DNA of 64,000 nt from Prolixibacteraceae bacterium. Its GTDB lineage: Bacteria; Bacteroidota; Bacteroidia; Bacteroidales; Prolixibacteraceae. Location of the stretch: assembly GCA_003506435.1 (NCBI GenBank), contig DOAQ01000043.1, positions 26,649-90,648 on the forward strand, given 5' to 3'. Positions 1-8,752 of the stretch are shown here, in pieces. The notes beneath the pieces are model-generated. The model was not told the DNA's origin and did not search any database. It saw only the letters and a list, made by a program, of their open reading frames with translations. A program made the translations under genes and the position numbers. Positions within the stretch are counted from its first letter, which is position 1. Every line of letters begins with the position of its first letter.

Positions 1-585
1 TTGCAGTATTAGCTTTTTCAACGAAAGAAGCCCTTTCAGTATAAAATCGTCGTCAACTACATACACGTAGTAGATTTCATCAATATTCTCGGCTTGTTTG
101 CTGATTTCTTTCAAACAGTTTTGCACGGTCCAGTTTTCGTTCACGGCAACCAGCTCTTTGGCCATAATCCCCCCGGCGGTATCTTCATCGTAAACCAGCA
201 GATCGGCAATGTCGCTGGCTTGTTCCTTGTCTTTTATTTCCTGAAGAACGGCTTCCTGCAGATCTTCTTCCATATCGGCAATCACGTCGGCAGCATCGTC
301 CGAGTTCATGTGCTCGATAAAGCGGGAAGCAATAATTTCGGGAGGAAGCGCTTTCAGGAAACGTTTCCGGTCATCTTCCGGAATTTCAACCAACACATCC
401 GAAGCCTTTTCTTCGTCGAGCAGCATATAGAGGTATTTGGCCTCTTCCAGATTCAGCTCTTCCATAATTTCGGCAATATCCGTTGCATGAAGGTCTTCAA
501 TCAGGTCAAGTACTTCCTGACCGGAGTTTTCTCCGATAAGCGCAATCAGATTGTCGATAAATTCCCTGGTAAGTTCTGATTTCAT
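1..585 (-). CDS. mgtE: Magnesium transporter MgtE, N-terminal part (cut by window edge)
   Basis: Only the first 195 codons are visible; the reading frame is still open at base 1. From the ATG at 585 the product starts MKSELTREFIDNL and has an acidic all-helical MgtE_N domain (about residues 10-125, many D/E in consecutive short helices, including the NSDDAADVIADM stretch), then the beginning of a CBS domain (about residue 135 on, DTAGGIMAKELVAV). In the family these cytosolic domains sense Mg2+ and gate a membrane channel that would be coded to the left. The ATG lies 1 bp after the rsmA stop, so the two genes are almost surely cotranscribed and translationally coupled. Family call is strong; completeness cannot be judged. 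Confidence 0.88.
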   Translation of the reverse strand, partial: MKSELTREFIDNLIALIGENSGQEVLDLIEDLHATDIAEIMEELNLEEAKYLYMLLDEEKASDVLVEIPEDDRKRFLKALPPEIIASRFIEHMNSDDAADVIADMEEDLQEAVLQEIKDKEQASDIADLLVYDEDTAGGIMAKELVAVNENWTVQNCLKEISKQAENIDEIYYVYVVDDDFILKGLLSLKKLILQ

Positions 586-586
586 G

Positions 587-1369
587 TTAGATATTTTTGG
601 GCTGCTCTCTAATCAACCGGGTTAGTAATTCAAAATCGGAAACACTTAATTGTTCGGGGCGCAAAGCCAGAAGATCGCTGTGTTTAAGCGCTTCGTCAGT
701 GATCATTGCTTTCAGTGAATTGCGCATGGTTTTTCGCCGCTGGTTAAACGCCATTTTTACGACCTGAAAAAATAATTTCTCGTCGCAATCAAGGTGTTGC
801 CTGTCATTTCTGGTCAGGCGGACTACTGCCGATTTTACTTTCGGAGGCGGTATAAAAACGTGTTCGCTGACAGTAAAAAGATATTCGATATGGTAGAAAG
901 CCTGGAGCAAAACACTCATTATTCCGTAGGTTTTCGATCCGGGGGGCGCAGCAATCCGTTCAGCAACTTCTTTTTGTATCATGCCCACAACTTCAGGAAT
1001 TTGCTCCCGGTTTTCGAGCACTTTAAAAAAGATTTGAGACGAGATATTGTACGGGAAATTGCCGATTACCGCAAATGGGCCGGAAAAGTATTTCTGAAGA
1101 TTCAGCCGTAAAAAATCACCCGATATAATCCGATCCTGAAGTTGAGAAAAGTGGCTTTGCAGATATTCAACCGACTCGGTGTCAATCTCAATAACGTATG
1201 TTTGATAGCTTTTTTCAAGAAGAAATTGGGTGAGTACTCCCATTCCCGGCCCGACCTCCAAAACATTTGCGATTTGGCTGGCCGACAGGCTTTCAACAAT
1301 TTTCTGTGCAATATTCTTGTCCTTCAGAAAATGTTGTCCCAGGTTCTTTTTCGCCCTTACAATGGTCAT
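587..1369 (-). CDS. rsmA: 16S rRNA (adenine1518/1519-N6) dimethyltransferase RsmA (KsgA)
   Basis: 260 aa, normal length for the family. Seen: the N-terminal NLGQHFLKD signature (residues 9-17), the SAM-binding loop EVGPGMG (38-44), and the catalytic NFPYNIS motif (104-110), followed by the helical C-terminal domain (RRKTMRNSL). The enzyme dimethylates two adjacent adenines in the 3' hairpin of 16S rRNA during late 30S assembly. The ATG at 1369 is immediately followed by a basic N-terminus typical of the family. The gene leads directly into mgtE with a 1-bp gap. Confidence 0.96.
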   Translation of the reverse strand: MTIVRAKKNLGQHFLKDKNIAQKIVESLSASQIANVLEVGPGMGVLTQFLLEKSYQTYVIEIDTESVEYLQSHFSQLQDRIISGDFLRLNLQKYFSGPFAVIGNFPYNISSQIFFKVLENREQIPEVVGMIQKEVAERIAAPPGSKTYGIMSVLLQAFYHIEYLFTVSEHVFIPPPKVKSAVVRLTRNDRQHLDCDEKLFFQVVKMAFNQRRKTMRNSLKAMITDEALKHSDLLALRPEQLSVSDFELLTRLIREQPKNI

Positions 1370-1556
1370 TACTTTCGCTGTCGTTCATTTTTATTTCTCT
1401 GAAATATCGCGGAATCCCTTCCGTTTTTAAAACAAATATTTATTTTTGTCTATACTGCATACCCGTGAGAGGGCGCGCAAAGATAAAAAAGAATAGAGAC
1501 GGTGCTTTATAAACGCATTTAAAAATAAAGCATTTTCACCAATAAACAAGCCGGAT

Positions 1557-2543
1557 TTGAAAGAGAAAATATTTAAAGTACTTAAGTTTATTGCTTTCCT
1601 TGCCCTTGGTATCGTAATATTCTGGCTGGTTTATAAAGACCAGGACATCCACCGCATCAAAAATATCCTGAAAAACGACGTGAATTACTGGTGGATTATT
1701 TTTTCACTGTTTTTGGGTTTGCTGAGCCACATTAGCCGGACATTGCGCTGGAGTCTGATGATCGAACCATTGGGCAAAAAACCTCGGTTACTGAATACTT
1801 TTCTGGCTGTGATGGTAGGTTACCTGATGAATTTAGTTTTACCCCGGATGGGTGAAATCTCGCGCTGCGGGGTGCTGGCACGCTACGAAAAAATCTCGTT
1901 TACCAAACTGATCGGGACCGTAGTTACCGAACGCCTGATCGATATGATCATGCTGTTGTTATTGTTACTGCTGGTGATTTTTACCCAGTTTGGCAAGTTG
2001 CTGCATTTCATAAAAAATAATCCTGAAGTACAAGAAAAACTATCCGAAATTCTATTTTCTCCGTATCTGATTATTGGTGTCGTTTTTATTTTGCTGATTA
2101 TCTGGATTTGCCGGAGCAGAATAAAAGAAACCAAACTTTTCAAAAAGATAGTTGAATTCATGAAACAATTTGCCGAAGGGTTTCACTCGATAAAGAACAT
2201 GAAAAATAAATGGGCTTTCGTAGGACATTCTGTCTTTATATGGCTGATATATTATGTGATGCTATACGTGGTTTTCTTTGCGTTCAAGTTTACCTCCGGG
2301 TTATCGGCCATGGCCGGGCTTACTACCTTTGTGCTGGCCAGTTTTGGAATGGTTGCCCCGGTACAGGGAGGAATCGGAGCCTGGCATTTCATGACTATTG
2401 AAGCGTTGACACTATATGGGGTCGATAAATCTGACGGAACCGTATTCGCCTTACTTGCCCACAGCAGCACCACCGGAATGCTGATTTTGCTGGGGTTGAT
2501 TGCTTTGCTGGTTTTGCCGTTTATTAACCGGCGCGCCGAATAA
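1557..2543 (+). CDS. Lysylphosphatidylglycerol synthase TM region / UPF0104 (YbhN-like) membrane protein
   Basis: 328 aa, about eight hydrophobic segments spread over the whole length (for example near residues 8-24, 42-60, 125-145, 165-185, 215-245 and 300-322). Conserved-looking loops include ISRTLRW, the N-L-V-L-P-R-x-G-E segment near residue 95 and a glycine-rich VAPVQGGIGAWH near residue 265, all typical of the LPG-synthase transmembrane (flippase-like) family. No soluble aminoacyl-transferase domain follows, so it is the membrane half only; lipid flipping is an inference from the family. The start is TTG (1557), chosen because KEKIFKVLKF leads straight into the first helix and no ATG fits. 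The next gene begins 24 bp later. Confidence 0.82.
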   Translation: MKEKIFKVLKFIAFLALGIVIFWLVYKDQDIHRIKNILKNDVNYWWIIFSLFLGLLSHISRTLRWSLMIEPLGKKPRLLNTFLAVMVGYLMNLVLPRMGEISRCGVLARYEKISFTKLIGTVVTERLIDMIMLLLLLLLVIFTQFGKLLHFIKNNPEVQEKLSEILFSPYLIIGVVFILLIIWICRSRIKETKLFKKIVEFMKQFAEGFHSIKNMKNKWAFVGHSVFIWLIYYVMLYVVFFAFKFTSGLSAMAGLTTFVLASFGMVAPVQGGIGAWHFMTIEALTLYGVDKSDGTVFALLAHSSTTGMLILLGLIALLVLPFINRRAE

Positions 2544-2567
2544 TTTTTGCTTGTAATAACCAATTGT

Positions 2568-3821
2568 GTGAATACTGAACTTTTTATAGCCCGACGTATT
2601 TTTTCATCCGGTGAAGAATCACAGCAACTTTCGCAGCGGATAATAAGGTTGGCATTGCTGAGTATTGCATTGGGATTGGTGGTTATGATCCTTTCTGTTG
2701 CCATTGTTTCTGGTTATAAAAAGGAAATAAGTGATAAAGTTTTTGGTTTCGGTTCGCACCTTCAGATTGTGAATTTCGACACCAACCAGTCGTATGCTAC
2801 TGAGCCGATCAGCCAAAATCAACCTTTTCTTGAGGAACTGAAAAACCTCGGAGGCATAAAACATGTACAGTCTTTTTCGACCAAACCCGGTCTGATAAAA
2901 ACCGACGATGAAGTACAGGCCATTAATCTGAAAGGGGTAGCCGCTGATTTTGACTGGGAATTTTTTCGGGAGAATAGGGTGGACGGTGAAATAATCGATG
3001 TTAGCGATTCTGTCCCTTCAAAAAGTATCTGGATTTCGCAACAGATTGCTTCGATGTTGAGGCTGAAACTGGGCGATGAAATTCTGATGTTTTTTATCAA
3101 TGAAAAAGAACGAATTCCACGCAACCGCATTTTTACCATTTCCGGAATATTCCAAACCGGGCTGGAAGAATTCGATAAAATGTTTGCCCTGGTTGATATG
3201 CGGCATATTCAACGGCTCAACAACTGGGAAAGCGACGAAATAAGCGGTTTCGAAATAATGCTCGATGACATTTCGACCATTGGCCTGCACGAGATGCAGG
3301 TGCGCGATATGGTGGTCAACCACATGGTTGAGAATGCGCCGATCCTAAAAGTGGTCAATATCATTGCCAAATATCCGCAAATGTTTGACTGGTTGCGGTT
3401 GCTCGATATGAACGTGTGGGTACTTCTTTCCCTTATTGTTGTTGTGGCCGGGTTCAATATGGTTTCAAGTTTGCTGGTCATCATTCTCGAACGTACCCGG
3501 ATGATAGGCATCCTCAAATCGTTGGGACAACCTGACTGGAGTATCCGCAAAGTGTTTTTGTACCTTTCCGGCATGCTGATTTCACGGGCGCTTGTATGGG
3601 GCAACCTGCTGGGAATTGTCCTTTGTTTGCTGCAACAGCATTTCCATATAATACAACTCGATCCGGCGACATATTATGTTTCTGCGGTCCCCATAAACTT
3701 TTCGTTATTCCATTTGTTTTTGCTAAACATCGGTACGATAATCGTTACCATTCTGATGCTGATTGTTCCAACTTGGTTTATCACACGAATTTCGCCTGAA
3801 AAAACAGTTCGGTTCGATTAG
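2568..3821 (+). CDS. FtsX/LolC-LolE-like ABC transporter permease
   Basis: 417 aa from a GTG at 2568; an upstream in-frame TTG at 2547 would add seven residues, but Bacteroidota homologues usually begin N-T-E-L-F-I-A-R-R, which matches the GTG. One N-terminal membrane helix (about residues 30-50) precedes a large periplasmic MacB_PCD-like domain, and three C-terminal helices form the FtsX domain (around VWVLLSLIVVVAGFN, LSGMLISRALVWGN and LLNIGTIIVTILML). This is the LolC/E arrangement for extracting lipoproteins from the inner membrane, but no ATPase partner is adjacent. The segment ERTRMIGILKSLG is the typical coupling loop. Likely cotranscribed with the preceding flippase-like gene. Confidence 0.85.
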   Translation: MNTELFIARRIFSSGEESQQLSQRIIRLALLSIALGLVVMILSVAIVSGYKKEISDKVFGFGSHLQIVNFDTNQSYATEPISQNQPFLEELKNLGGIKHVQSFSTKPGLIKTDDEVQAINLKGVAADFDWEFFRENRVDGEIIDVSDSVPSKSIWISQQIASMLRLKLGDEILMFFINEKERIPRNRIFTISGIFQTGLEEFDKMFALVDMRHIQRLNNWESDEISGFEIMLDDISTIGLHEMQVRDMVVNHMVENAPILKVVNIIAKYPQMFDWLRLLDMNVWVLLSLIVVVAGFNMVSSLLVIILERTRMIGILKSLGQPDWSIRKVFLYLSGMLISRALVWGNLLGIVLCLLQQHFHIIQLDPATYYVSAVPINFSLFHLFLLNIGTIIVTILMLIVPTWFITRISPEKTVRFD

Positions 3822-3855
3822 CGGACAGTTTTTTTGAGAACAAAATTTTGACGAA

Positions 3856-4218
3856 ATGTTTTTAACCGGTTTTTCAAGCCCTTTCATATCAATCTTCCTG
3901 GCAATTGTTTTGCCATGGTTGCTTGTTTTTTTTGGAAAAGGCACCGCCCGGCAGATCATTCTCGATTCAAAAGAGATCTTCCATTTTCAGGAAAACCGTA
4001 TTGAAAAACCAAATGATTCCGAAACATTTTCCTTCTCAAAAGCTGAAAAAGAACCAACAGATAAACGGTTTTTAGTTTTTATTGAGACAGACAAAACCTG
4101 TTTTCTGTTTCTAAATGAACAACCGAAACACACGCATCCGGTAAGTAATGTAAGTTTAATCAGCCAGACGGTCAGTGTATCCGGAACCCGGGCGCCTCCG
4201 CAGATGTTTACAATTTAG
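3856..4218 (+). CDS. Small membrane-anchored hypothetical protein upstream of TonB receptor
   Basis: 120 aa, not recognised with certainty. An N-terminal hydrophobic segment (about residues 8-26, SIFLAIVLPWLLVFFGKG) is followed by a charged region and a C-terminal tail ending ...SVSGTRAPPQMFTI. Small genes with a C-terminal R-A-P-P motif just upstream of TonB-dependent receptors are something I associate with Bacteroidota, but I cannot name a family. It sits 95 bp before the receptor on the same strand, so cotranscription is plausible. The 95-bp gap shows no recognisable riboswitch. Could be chance ORF; codon use and length argue mildly for a real gene. Confidence 0.5.
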   Translation: MFLTGFSSPFISIFLAIVLPWLLVFFGKGTARQIILDSKEIFHFQENRIEKPNDSETFSFSKAEKEPTDKRFLVFIETDKTCFLFLNEQPKHTHPVSNVSLISQTVSVSGTRAPPQMFTI

Positions 4219-4313
4219 CAAACGACCTTCGATTCAGGTAAAAACTATTTTCCTGTGTGTCGTCGGTCCCCCTAATCAACTAAAATTCATTGTAAACATT
4301 AAAAAATTTAAAC

Positions 4314-6506
4314 ATGACTTTTTTAAAAAAGGCAGGTTTTATTGCACTTACTTTTTTATTTGCAATAAGCCTGAAAGCGCAATATTCAATCTCCGGAAAA
4401 ATTATGAATGCTGAAAACAGCGAAGCGCTCACCGGAGCCCATGTCTATTTGCAGGGAACCGCATTGGGCGCGGCCTCCGGCAACGACGGAGAATTTACCA
4501 TTCAGGGGATTTCAGAAGGAAACTATATTGTAAGGGTCAGCTTCTTTGGATTCGAAACGCAGGAGCAAACACTCGAAATTACAGGCGATATCAACGATTT
4601 CAAAAGTGAACTGAAACCAACCAGTATTGACCTGAATGCGGTGGTTGTTACCGGAACCCGTACGGAAAAAACCTTAAAAAACACTCCTGTTCTGACCCAT
4701 GTGATTGGGAAAGATGCACTCGAATCGCAGGCCGTCACGTATCTTCCGCAGGTGCTGGCGCAAGGTGATGCGTCGTTTGAGATGTTCAGGGACAATACGG
4801 TAAACACGTTCAGTCTCGATGGCCTTGGCGCTGAATACATTTTATTTCTGGTTGACGGAGAACGTATCGCGGGCGAAACCAAAGGCACTGTTGAAGTATC
4901 GCGTATTAACCCGGAAAATATAGAGCGGGTGGAAATGATCAAAGGAGCTGCATCAACACTTTACGGAAGCAATGCTATTGGCGGAGTGGTGAACGTTATC
5001 ACTAAATCGGTGTCGCAACCGGTTGAGCTGCGTGCCGGTGTGAAAACAGCCCTGTTTACCGATCCGGCAGAAGATAAAGGACGGTCTGATGATTATTATT
5101 TTGGCAACATCAACCTTTCCGGTAATAAACTTTCATCATTTACCGACTTCAAGGTAAATCATTACGCTCCGTACGATTTGAGCGAAGGAGCCGGTATTTA
5201 CGGCATCATGACACAGGAAAAGGAAAATAACTTTGTAATTAATCAGAAACTGACTTACCGCGCCAGCGACAAATTTTCGGTTTCTGCAAAAGCATCGTTT
5301 TTTCAACTGAACACCGATTACAAGTTGGAAAATTATCCCGACAAGCTGAGCCGCGATTTCACATGGGGGGCAAAAGCCAGTTATTATCCGTCGGCAAAGG
5401 CCAAATACGAGTTGTCGTACAATTCCGACCACAATAAAATTTATGATGTGGAAAATGATGCCGATCACCTTGATTACGACAATCTTTACAACAACCTGCG
5501 CCTTTTGTCTACTTTGAAACTGTTGAAAAACAATACACTTACCGGTGGTTTCGAGTATGTGAATGAAACGCAGTCGTCGGTTCAGAACAATATTGACGAC
5601 AAAACGCAGGACAATGTTATTCTCTACGCACAGGATGAATACGAGGTAAACGACCTGCTGACCCTGACCGGAGGCGCCCGCATGGAATTTCATTCCGTTT
5701 ACGGCGACCATTTCACACCGCAGATCAGTGCCATGCTGAGTCCCGGAAATTTCAAGGTTCGCGGCAGCTACGGGAAAGGTTTCCGTGCGCCAACTGTGAA
5801 AGAATTGTATACCGACCACTATCGGATACCGGTGCCCGGAGCGCCCTTCCCGATGTACCTTGATGGAAATGCCGACCTGAAGCCGGAAGAAAGCAATTAC
5901 TATTCGGCTTCGGTGCAGTATGCGAACGAGAAAATAGATGTTTCTGCCATTTATTCGGTCAATGAGATTTCGAACCTGATTACCACCGACTCGATTTACA
6001 AAGTAGTGATGGACTTTACTGTAATTCCGCCCAGACCTTCGGAAATTGACTACATGTATTCGAATGTTGAAGAAGCGCGAATTTCGAGCCTGAGCTTTTT
6101 GCTGAAATACCGGCTGACCGATGATCTGACTTTTTCCGCTTCGTTGAAATACAGTGACCCAAAAAATCTGACGACAGATGACGATTTGCTAAATATCAGG
6201 AAGAACAATGCACGTTTTAACCTCGATTACCGGAAAACCTTCGATAATTACCGGTTGGATGTAAATCTGAACAGCAGTTATTACGGAGAGAAAACAGTTG
6301 CTGATATTTACAGTCAGCAAGGTGGAATCAAAGAATTAGATGGTTTCAACCTTTGGAAACTGACAACCACTCACACGTTCAACAACCGTTTTACAGTCAC
6401 TTTAGGGGTCAACAATATTTTTGATGTTACTGACGAAGAACCTAAATATTTTAACCTGACTACACCGGGAAGGATGTATGTTTTAGGTTTATCAGTGAAC
6501 TTGTAA
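4314..6506 (+). CDS. TonB-dependent outer-membrane receptor
   Basis: 730 aa. Signal peptide (residues 1-22, cleavage near SLKAQ), then a carboxypeptidase-D regulatory-like domain (about 24-105, ISGKIMNAENSEALTGAHVYL) as usual in Bacteroidota receptors, a plug domain (about 110-230, starting NAVVVTGTRTEKTLKN, with GAASTLYGSNAIGGVVNVIT), and a 22-strand-type barrel to the C-terminus. The segment GSYGKGFRAPTVKELY and the GNADLKPEES loop are characteristic of the BtuB/FepA/ferric-siderophore branch. The substrate cannot be read from sequence; cobalamin, haem or siderophore are possible. No SusD partner follows, which argues against a glycan receptor. A strong hairpin terminator lies 20 bp past the stop. 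Confidence 0.9.
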   Translation: MTFLKKAGFIALTFLFAISLKAQYSISGKIMNAENSEALTGAHVYLQGTALGAASGNDGEFTIQGISEGNYIVRVSFFGFETQEQTLEITGDINDFKSELKPTSIDLNAVVVTGTRTEKTLKNTPVLTHVIGKDALESQAVTYLPQVLAQGDASFEMFRDNTVNTFSLDGLGAEYILFLVDGERIAGETKGTVEVSRINPENIERVEMIKGAASTLYGSNAIGGVVNVITKSVSQPVELRAGVKTALFTDPAEDKGRSDDYYFGNINLSGNKLSSFTDFKVNHYAPYDLSEGAGIYGIMTQEKENNFVINQKLTYRASDKFSVSAKASFFQLNTDYKLENYPDKLSRDFTWGAKASYYPSAKAKYELSYNSDHNKIYDVENDADHLDYDNLYNNLRLLSTLKLLKNNTLTGGFEYVNETQSSVQNNIDDKTQDNVILYAQDEYEVNDLLTLTGGARMEFHSVYGDHFTPQISAMLSPGNFKVRGSYGKGFRAPTVKELYTDHYRIPVPGAPFPMYLDGNADLKPEESNYYSASVQYANEKIDVSAIYSVNEISNLITTDSIYKVVMDFTVIPPRPSEIDYMYSNVEEARISSLSFLLKYRLTDDLTFSASLKYSDPKNLTTDDDLLNIRKNNARFNLDYRKTFDNYRLDVNLNSSYYGEKTVADIYSQQGGIKELDGFNLWKLTTTHTFNNRFTVTLGVNNIFDVTDEEPKYFNLTTPGRMYVLGLSVNL

Positions 6507-6525
6507 GCTGGTATTTGTAGATTGG

Positions 6526-6578
6526 TTATCCTGAAATCAGTGAAGAATTTCAATAATTCTTCACTGATTTCAGGATAA
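6526..6578 (+). terminator. Perfect 24-bp inverted repeat, terminator of TonB receptor gene
   Basis: Two 24-bp arms (6526-6549 and 6555-6578) are exact reverse complements around a 5-base loop, followed by TACTTTTTTG. Position 20 bp after the receptor stop fits an intrinsic terminator; the arm length is unusually long and perfect. Confidence 0.85.
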
Positions 6579-6682
6579 TACTTTTTTGTATCAATTGCTG
6601 TTTGTCAAATAATTGCAAAGAATTCAGGGAGATGAACTCAGAAAATTGCACTCTCCGGCCAGCAATTGTTCTTTTGTTTTTT

Positions 6683-6690
6683 TATCTTTA
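6683..6690 (+). promoter_or_regulatory. Putative -7 box (TATCTTTA) of the Nudix gene
   Basis: Near match to the Bacteroidota TAnnTTTG element only 3 bp before the chosen ATG at 6694, so transcription would begin at or inside the start codon region (leaderless mRNA). No clear -33 TTTG at ideal spacing, so moderate to low confidence. Confidence 0.35.
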
Positions 6691-6693
6691 ATC

Positions 6694-7332
6694 ATGCTAA
6701 ACGGGTTTGTAAAATTTTTAGCCGAAGCATTGGACGGTGAGCTTCCCGGAGTGAAAGCACACCGGAAACTGATTTCACCGGGACGTGAACTCTCGTATCC
6801 GGCTGATGATGCTCCTGAAATAAAACACAGCGGAGTATTGTTCCTGCTTTTTCCCGACAAAGACAGGCTTTTTACCTGCCTGATAAAACGTCCTTCAAGT
6901 ATGAAACATCATCCGGGACAAATTGGCTTTCCGGGAGGGAAGGTGGAAAAAAACGATTCGTCGTCGCAGATGGCCGCCATGCGTGAAGCAGAAGAAGAGG
7001 TTGGCCTTACGTCCGGTTCGTACCGGATTATTGGTAAACTTTCCGATTTGTATATTCAAGTCAGCAATTTTATCATTCACCCTTACGTAGCGTGGGTGGA
7101 CAGAAAACCGGTTTTTACGCTGAATAATTCGGAAGTGGAAGATATTATCCTTTTCCCGATTCAGGATTTTATGGAAAATGAGCATTTTGCTGAAACAGAA
7201 ATAATGACCTTCACTGGTCTTGTGAAAGTGCCGTATTACCCCTTTAATGGTGAAATAATATGGGGTGCAACAGCAATGATTTTATCGGAATATTTCGAGA
7301 TTATAAAGCACTATCAGTCAACTCCGGAATAG
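6694..7332 (+). CDS. Nudix hydrolase, CoA pyrophosphatase-like (NudL/YeaB type)
   Basis: 212 aa from the ATG at 6694; an upstream TTG at 6613 would add an unlikely 27-residue extension. The UPF0035 signature of CoA pyrophosphatases is visible as LIKRPSSMKHHPGQIGFPGGK-like sequence (around residues 66-86), directly followed by the Nudix helix region with AMREAEEEVGL (catalytic acidic residues). Such enzymes cleave CoA or its derivatives to 3'-phospho-ADP and phosphopantetheine. It is convergent with the transglycosylase gene and the two stop regions overlap by 32 bp. Confidence 0.85.
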   Translation: MLNGFVKFLAEALDGELPGVKAHRKLISPGRELSYPADDAPEIKHSGVLFLLFPDKDRLFTCLIKRPSSMKHHPGQIGFPGGKVEKNDSSSQMAAMREAEEEVGLTSGSYRIIGKLSDLYIQVSNFIIHPYVAWVDRKPVFTLNNSEVEDIILFPIQDFMENEHFAETEIMTFTGLVKVPYYPFNGEIIWGATAMILSEYFEIIKHYQSTPE

Positions 7333-8734
7333 CATTTTTGTAATGCATGTAAATAGAAATCACGTTGTTTACAAAATTGTATGGCTCACTGCCCTGACAA
7401 TATCCCCATTTCACAGTTCGGTCTCTGTAAAATTTGGCAGATGATTTATTCAGCATGAAATAATCCACATTGTCGTCCCATTTTGCGGGGTCTTTATCGT
7501 ATTTTTTTGCCAGACGCCGGGCATCTATAACATGGCCAAGTCCTACATTATAGGCTGCCAGCACAAATTTTATCCGTTCGGTCGAATCCGGTACGTCGGA
7601 GATAAACTGTTCATCGAGCCATTTCAGGTTTTTAATTCCTGCCCGGATGTTCATCCGGGGATCTTGAATGTCGCCGACGTTGTACGTTTCGGCAGTTTCG
7701 GGCATCAGTTGCATCAATCCGTAAGCGCCGGCCCACGATTGTGCTTCGGGATTAAATTGCGATTCCTTGTAAATGATGGCAGCAATCAGGCGCCAGTCGA
7801 ACCCTGTTCCTGCACATTCTTCCTTTATCATATCATCGAATTCAGAAAACCGTCCTTTTAGCGAGTGATAATCGTTATTCACCATCAGGCTTGAGCGGCT
7901 GTTTTCGAAATATTTTTGGTAAAGAATGCGGAATTTGGATGTTCCGGAAAAATTAACGATCCACGCGTTCAGGTATTCCAGCCACCCTGATGAGCCTTTT
8001 CTGACAGCCCATGCAATGTTTTGCGGAAAGCTTACCGGGGTTTTCACATCCAGGTTGGGATAGTACGTCTGGTTCACCCTGGCCACATTTTCGTCGCAAA
8101 CTGTAAAATCGATTTCTCCTTTGGCAACCATTGCCACCAATTGTTCAACCCCGTAAATACTGTCCGGCTGAATGATTATATCTTCCCCGATTTCTTCCGA
8201 GAGATGGAGCATCCGCCGGTAATACGATGAGTTGTTCTGGACATGAACCGTTTTTCCGGCCAGATCAAGTTGGTTTCGTATCAGGTGATTTTCAATACTC
8301 ATTGCCGACATTTGCCTGTATTTTTCAGGTTTCCGCTGAACCAGCACCTGTCGTGTCTGCATCAGGGGAACTGTAAACTCGGCTGCTTCGAGGCGGGTTT
8401 TGGTGATGATCAGGTTTTTGGCAATAAGATCAAACTTTTTCCGTCGCAAACCGCGAAAAGTTTCATCCATGTTGTTGGTGACCATTATTTCGAGTTTAAC
8501 ATGCATATCTTTGGCCAGCTCCTGCAACAGTTCGTATTGAAAGCCCATGGGATTGCCTTTGTAGACAAAATAGCTGGTCGAATTATAATCGACCACGACC
8601 CGCAGCTTTCCTGATTCAAGAATTCGCTTTAATTCGTGGTCGCGAACTATATCTGCTTTGCTATCAATTTTTTCCCAGTTACAGGACGGGAAAAGAACAG
8701 TGATAAAAAGTATAAATATGAAAAAATTCTTCAT
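7301..8734 (-). CDS. MltF-like membrane-bound lytic murein transglycosylase
   Basis: 477 aa. An N-terminal hydrophobic leader ends in LFPSC (Cys18), consistent with a lipoprotein. Residues about 40-275 form a bacterial solute-binding family 3 domain (LRVVVDYNSTSYFVYKG, then the DLIAKNLIITKTR hinge), and residues about 305-460 a lysozyme-like SLT domain with the catalytic glutamate in YKES (Glu324) and AYGLMQLMPETAE. This order (SBP_bac_3 then SLT) defines MltF, which cleaves peptidoglycan to 1,6-anhydromuropeptides. The putative porin gene lies 18 bp upstream on the same strand, so the two are probably one transcript. Confidence 0.9.
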   Translation of the reverse strand: MKNFFIFILFITVLFPSCNWEKIDSKADIVRDHELKRILESGKLRVVVDYNSTSYFVYKGNPMGFQYELLQELAKDMHVKLEIMVTNNMDETFRGLRRKKFDLIAKNLIITKTRLEAAEFTVPLMQTRQVLVQRKPEKYRQMSAMSIENHLIRNQLDLAGKTVHVQNNSSYYRRMLHLSEEIGEDIIIQPDSIYGVEQLVAMVAKGEIDFTVCDENVARVNQTYYPNLDVKTPVSFPQNIAWAVRKGSSGWLEYLNAWIVNFSGTSKFRILYQKYFENSRSSLMVNNDYHSLKGRFSEFDDMIKEECAGTGFDWRLIAAIIYKESQFNPEAQSWAGAYGLMQLMPETAETYNVGDIQDPRMNIRAGIKNLKWLDEQFISDVPDSTERIKFVLAAYNVGLGHVIDARRLAKKYDKDPAKWDDNVDYFMLNKSSAKFYRDRTVKWGYCQGSEPYNFVNNVISIYMHYKNAIPELTDSAL

Positions 8735-8752
8735 TCAGATAATGGTTAATGC

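Noticed and set aside
94..579. 161-codon plus-strand open frame
   Set aside because: It is antisense to mgtE; the minus strand reads a convincing MgtE_N and CBS protein, so this is a shadow.
4219..4313. Cobalamin or other riboswitch before the TonB receptor
   Set aside because: The gap is only 95 bp and shows no conserved riboswitch core or stable structure I can identify.
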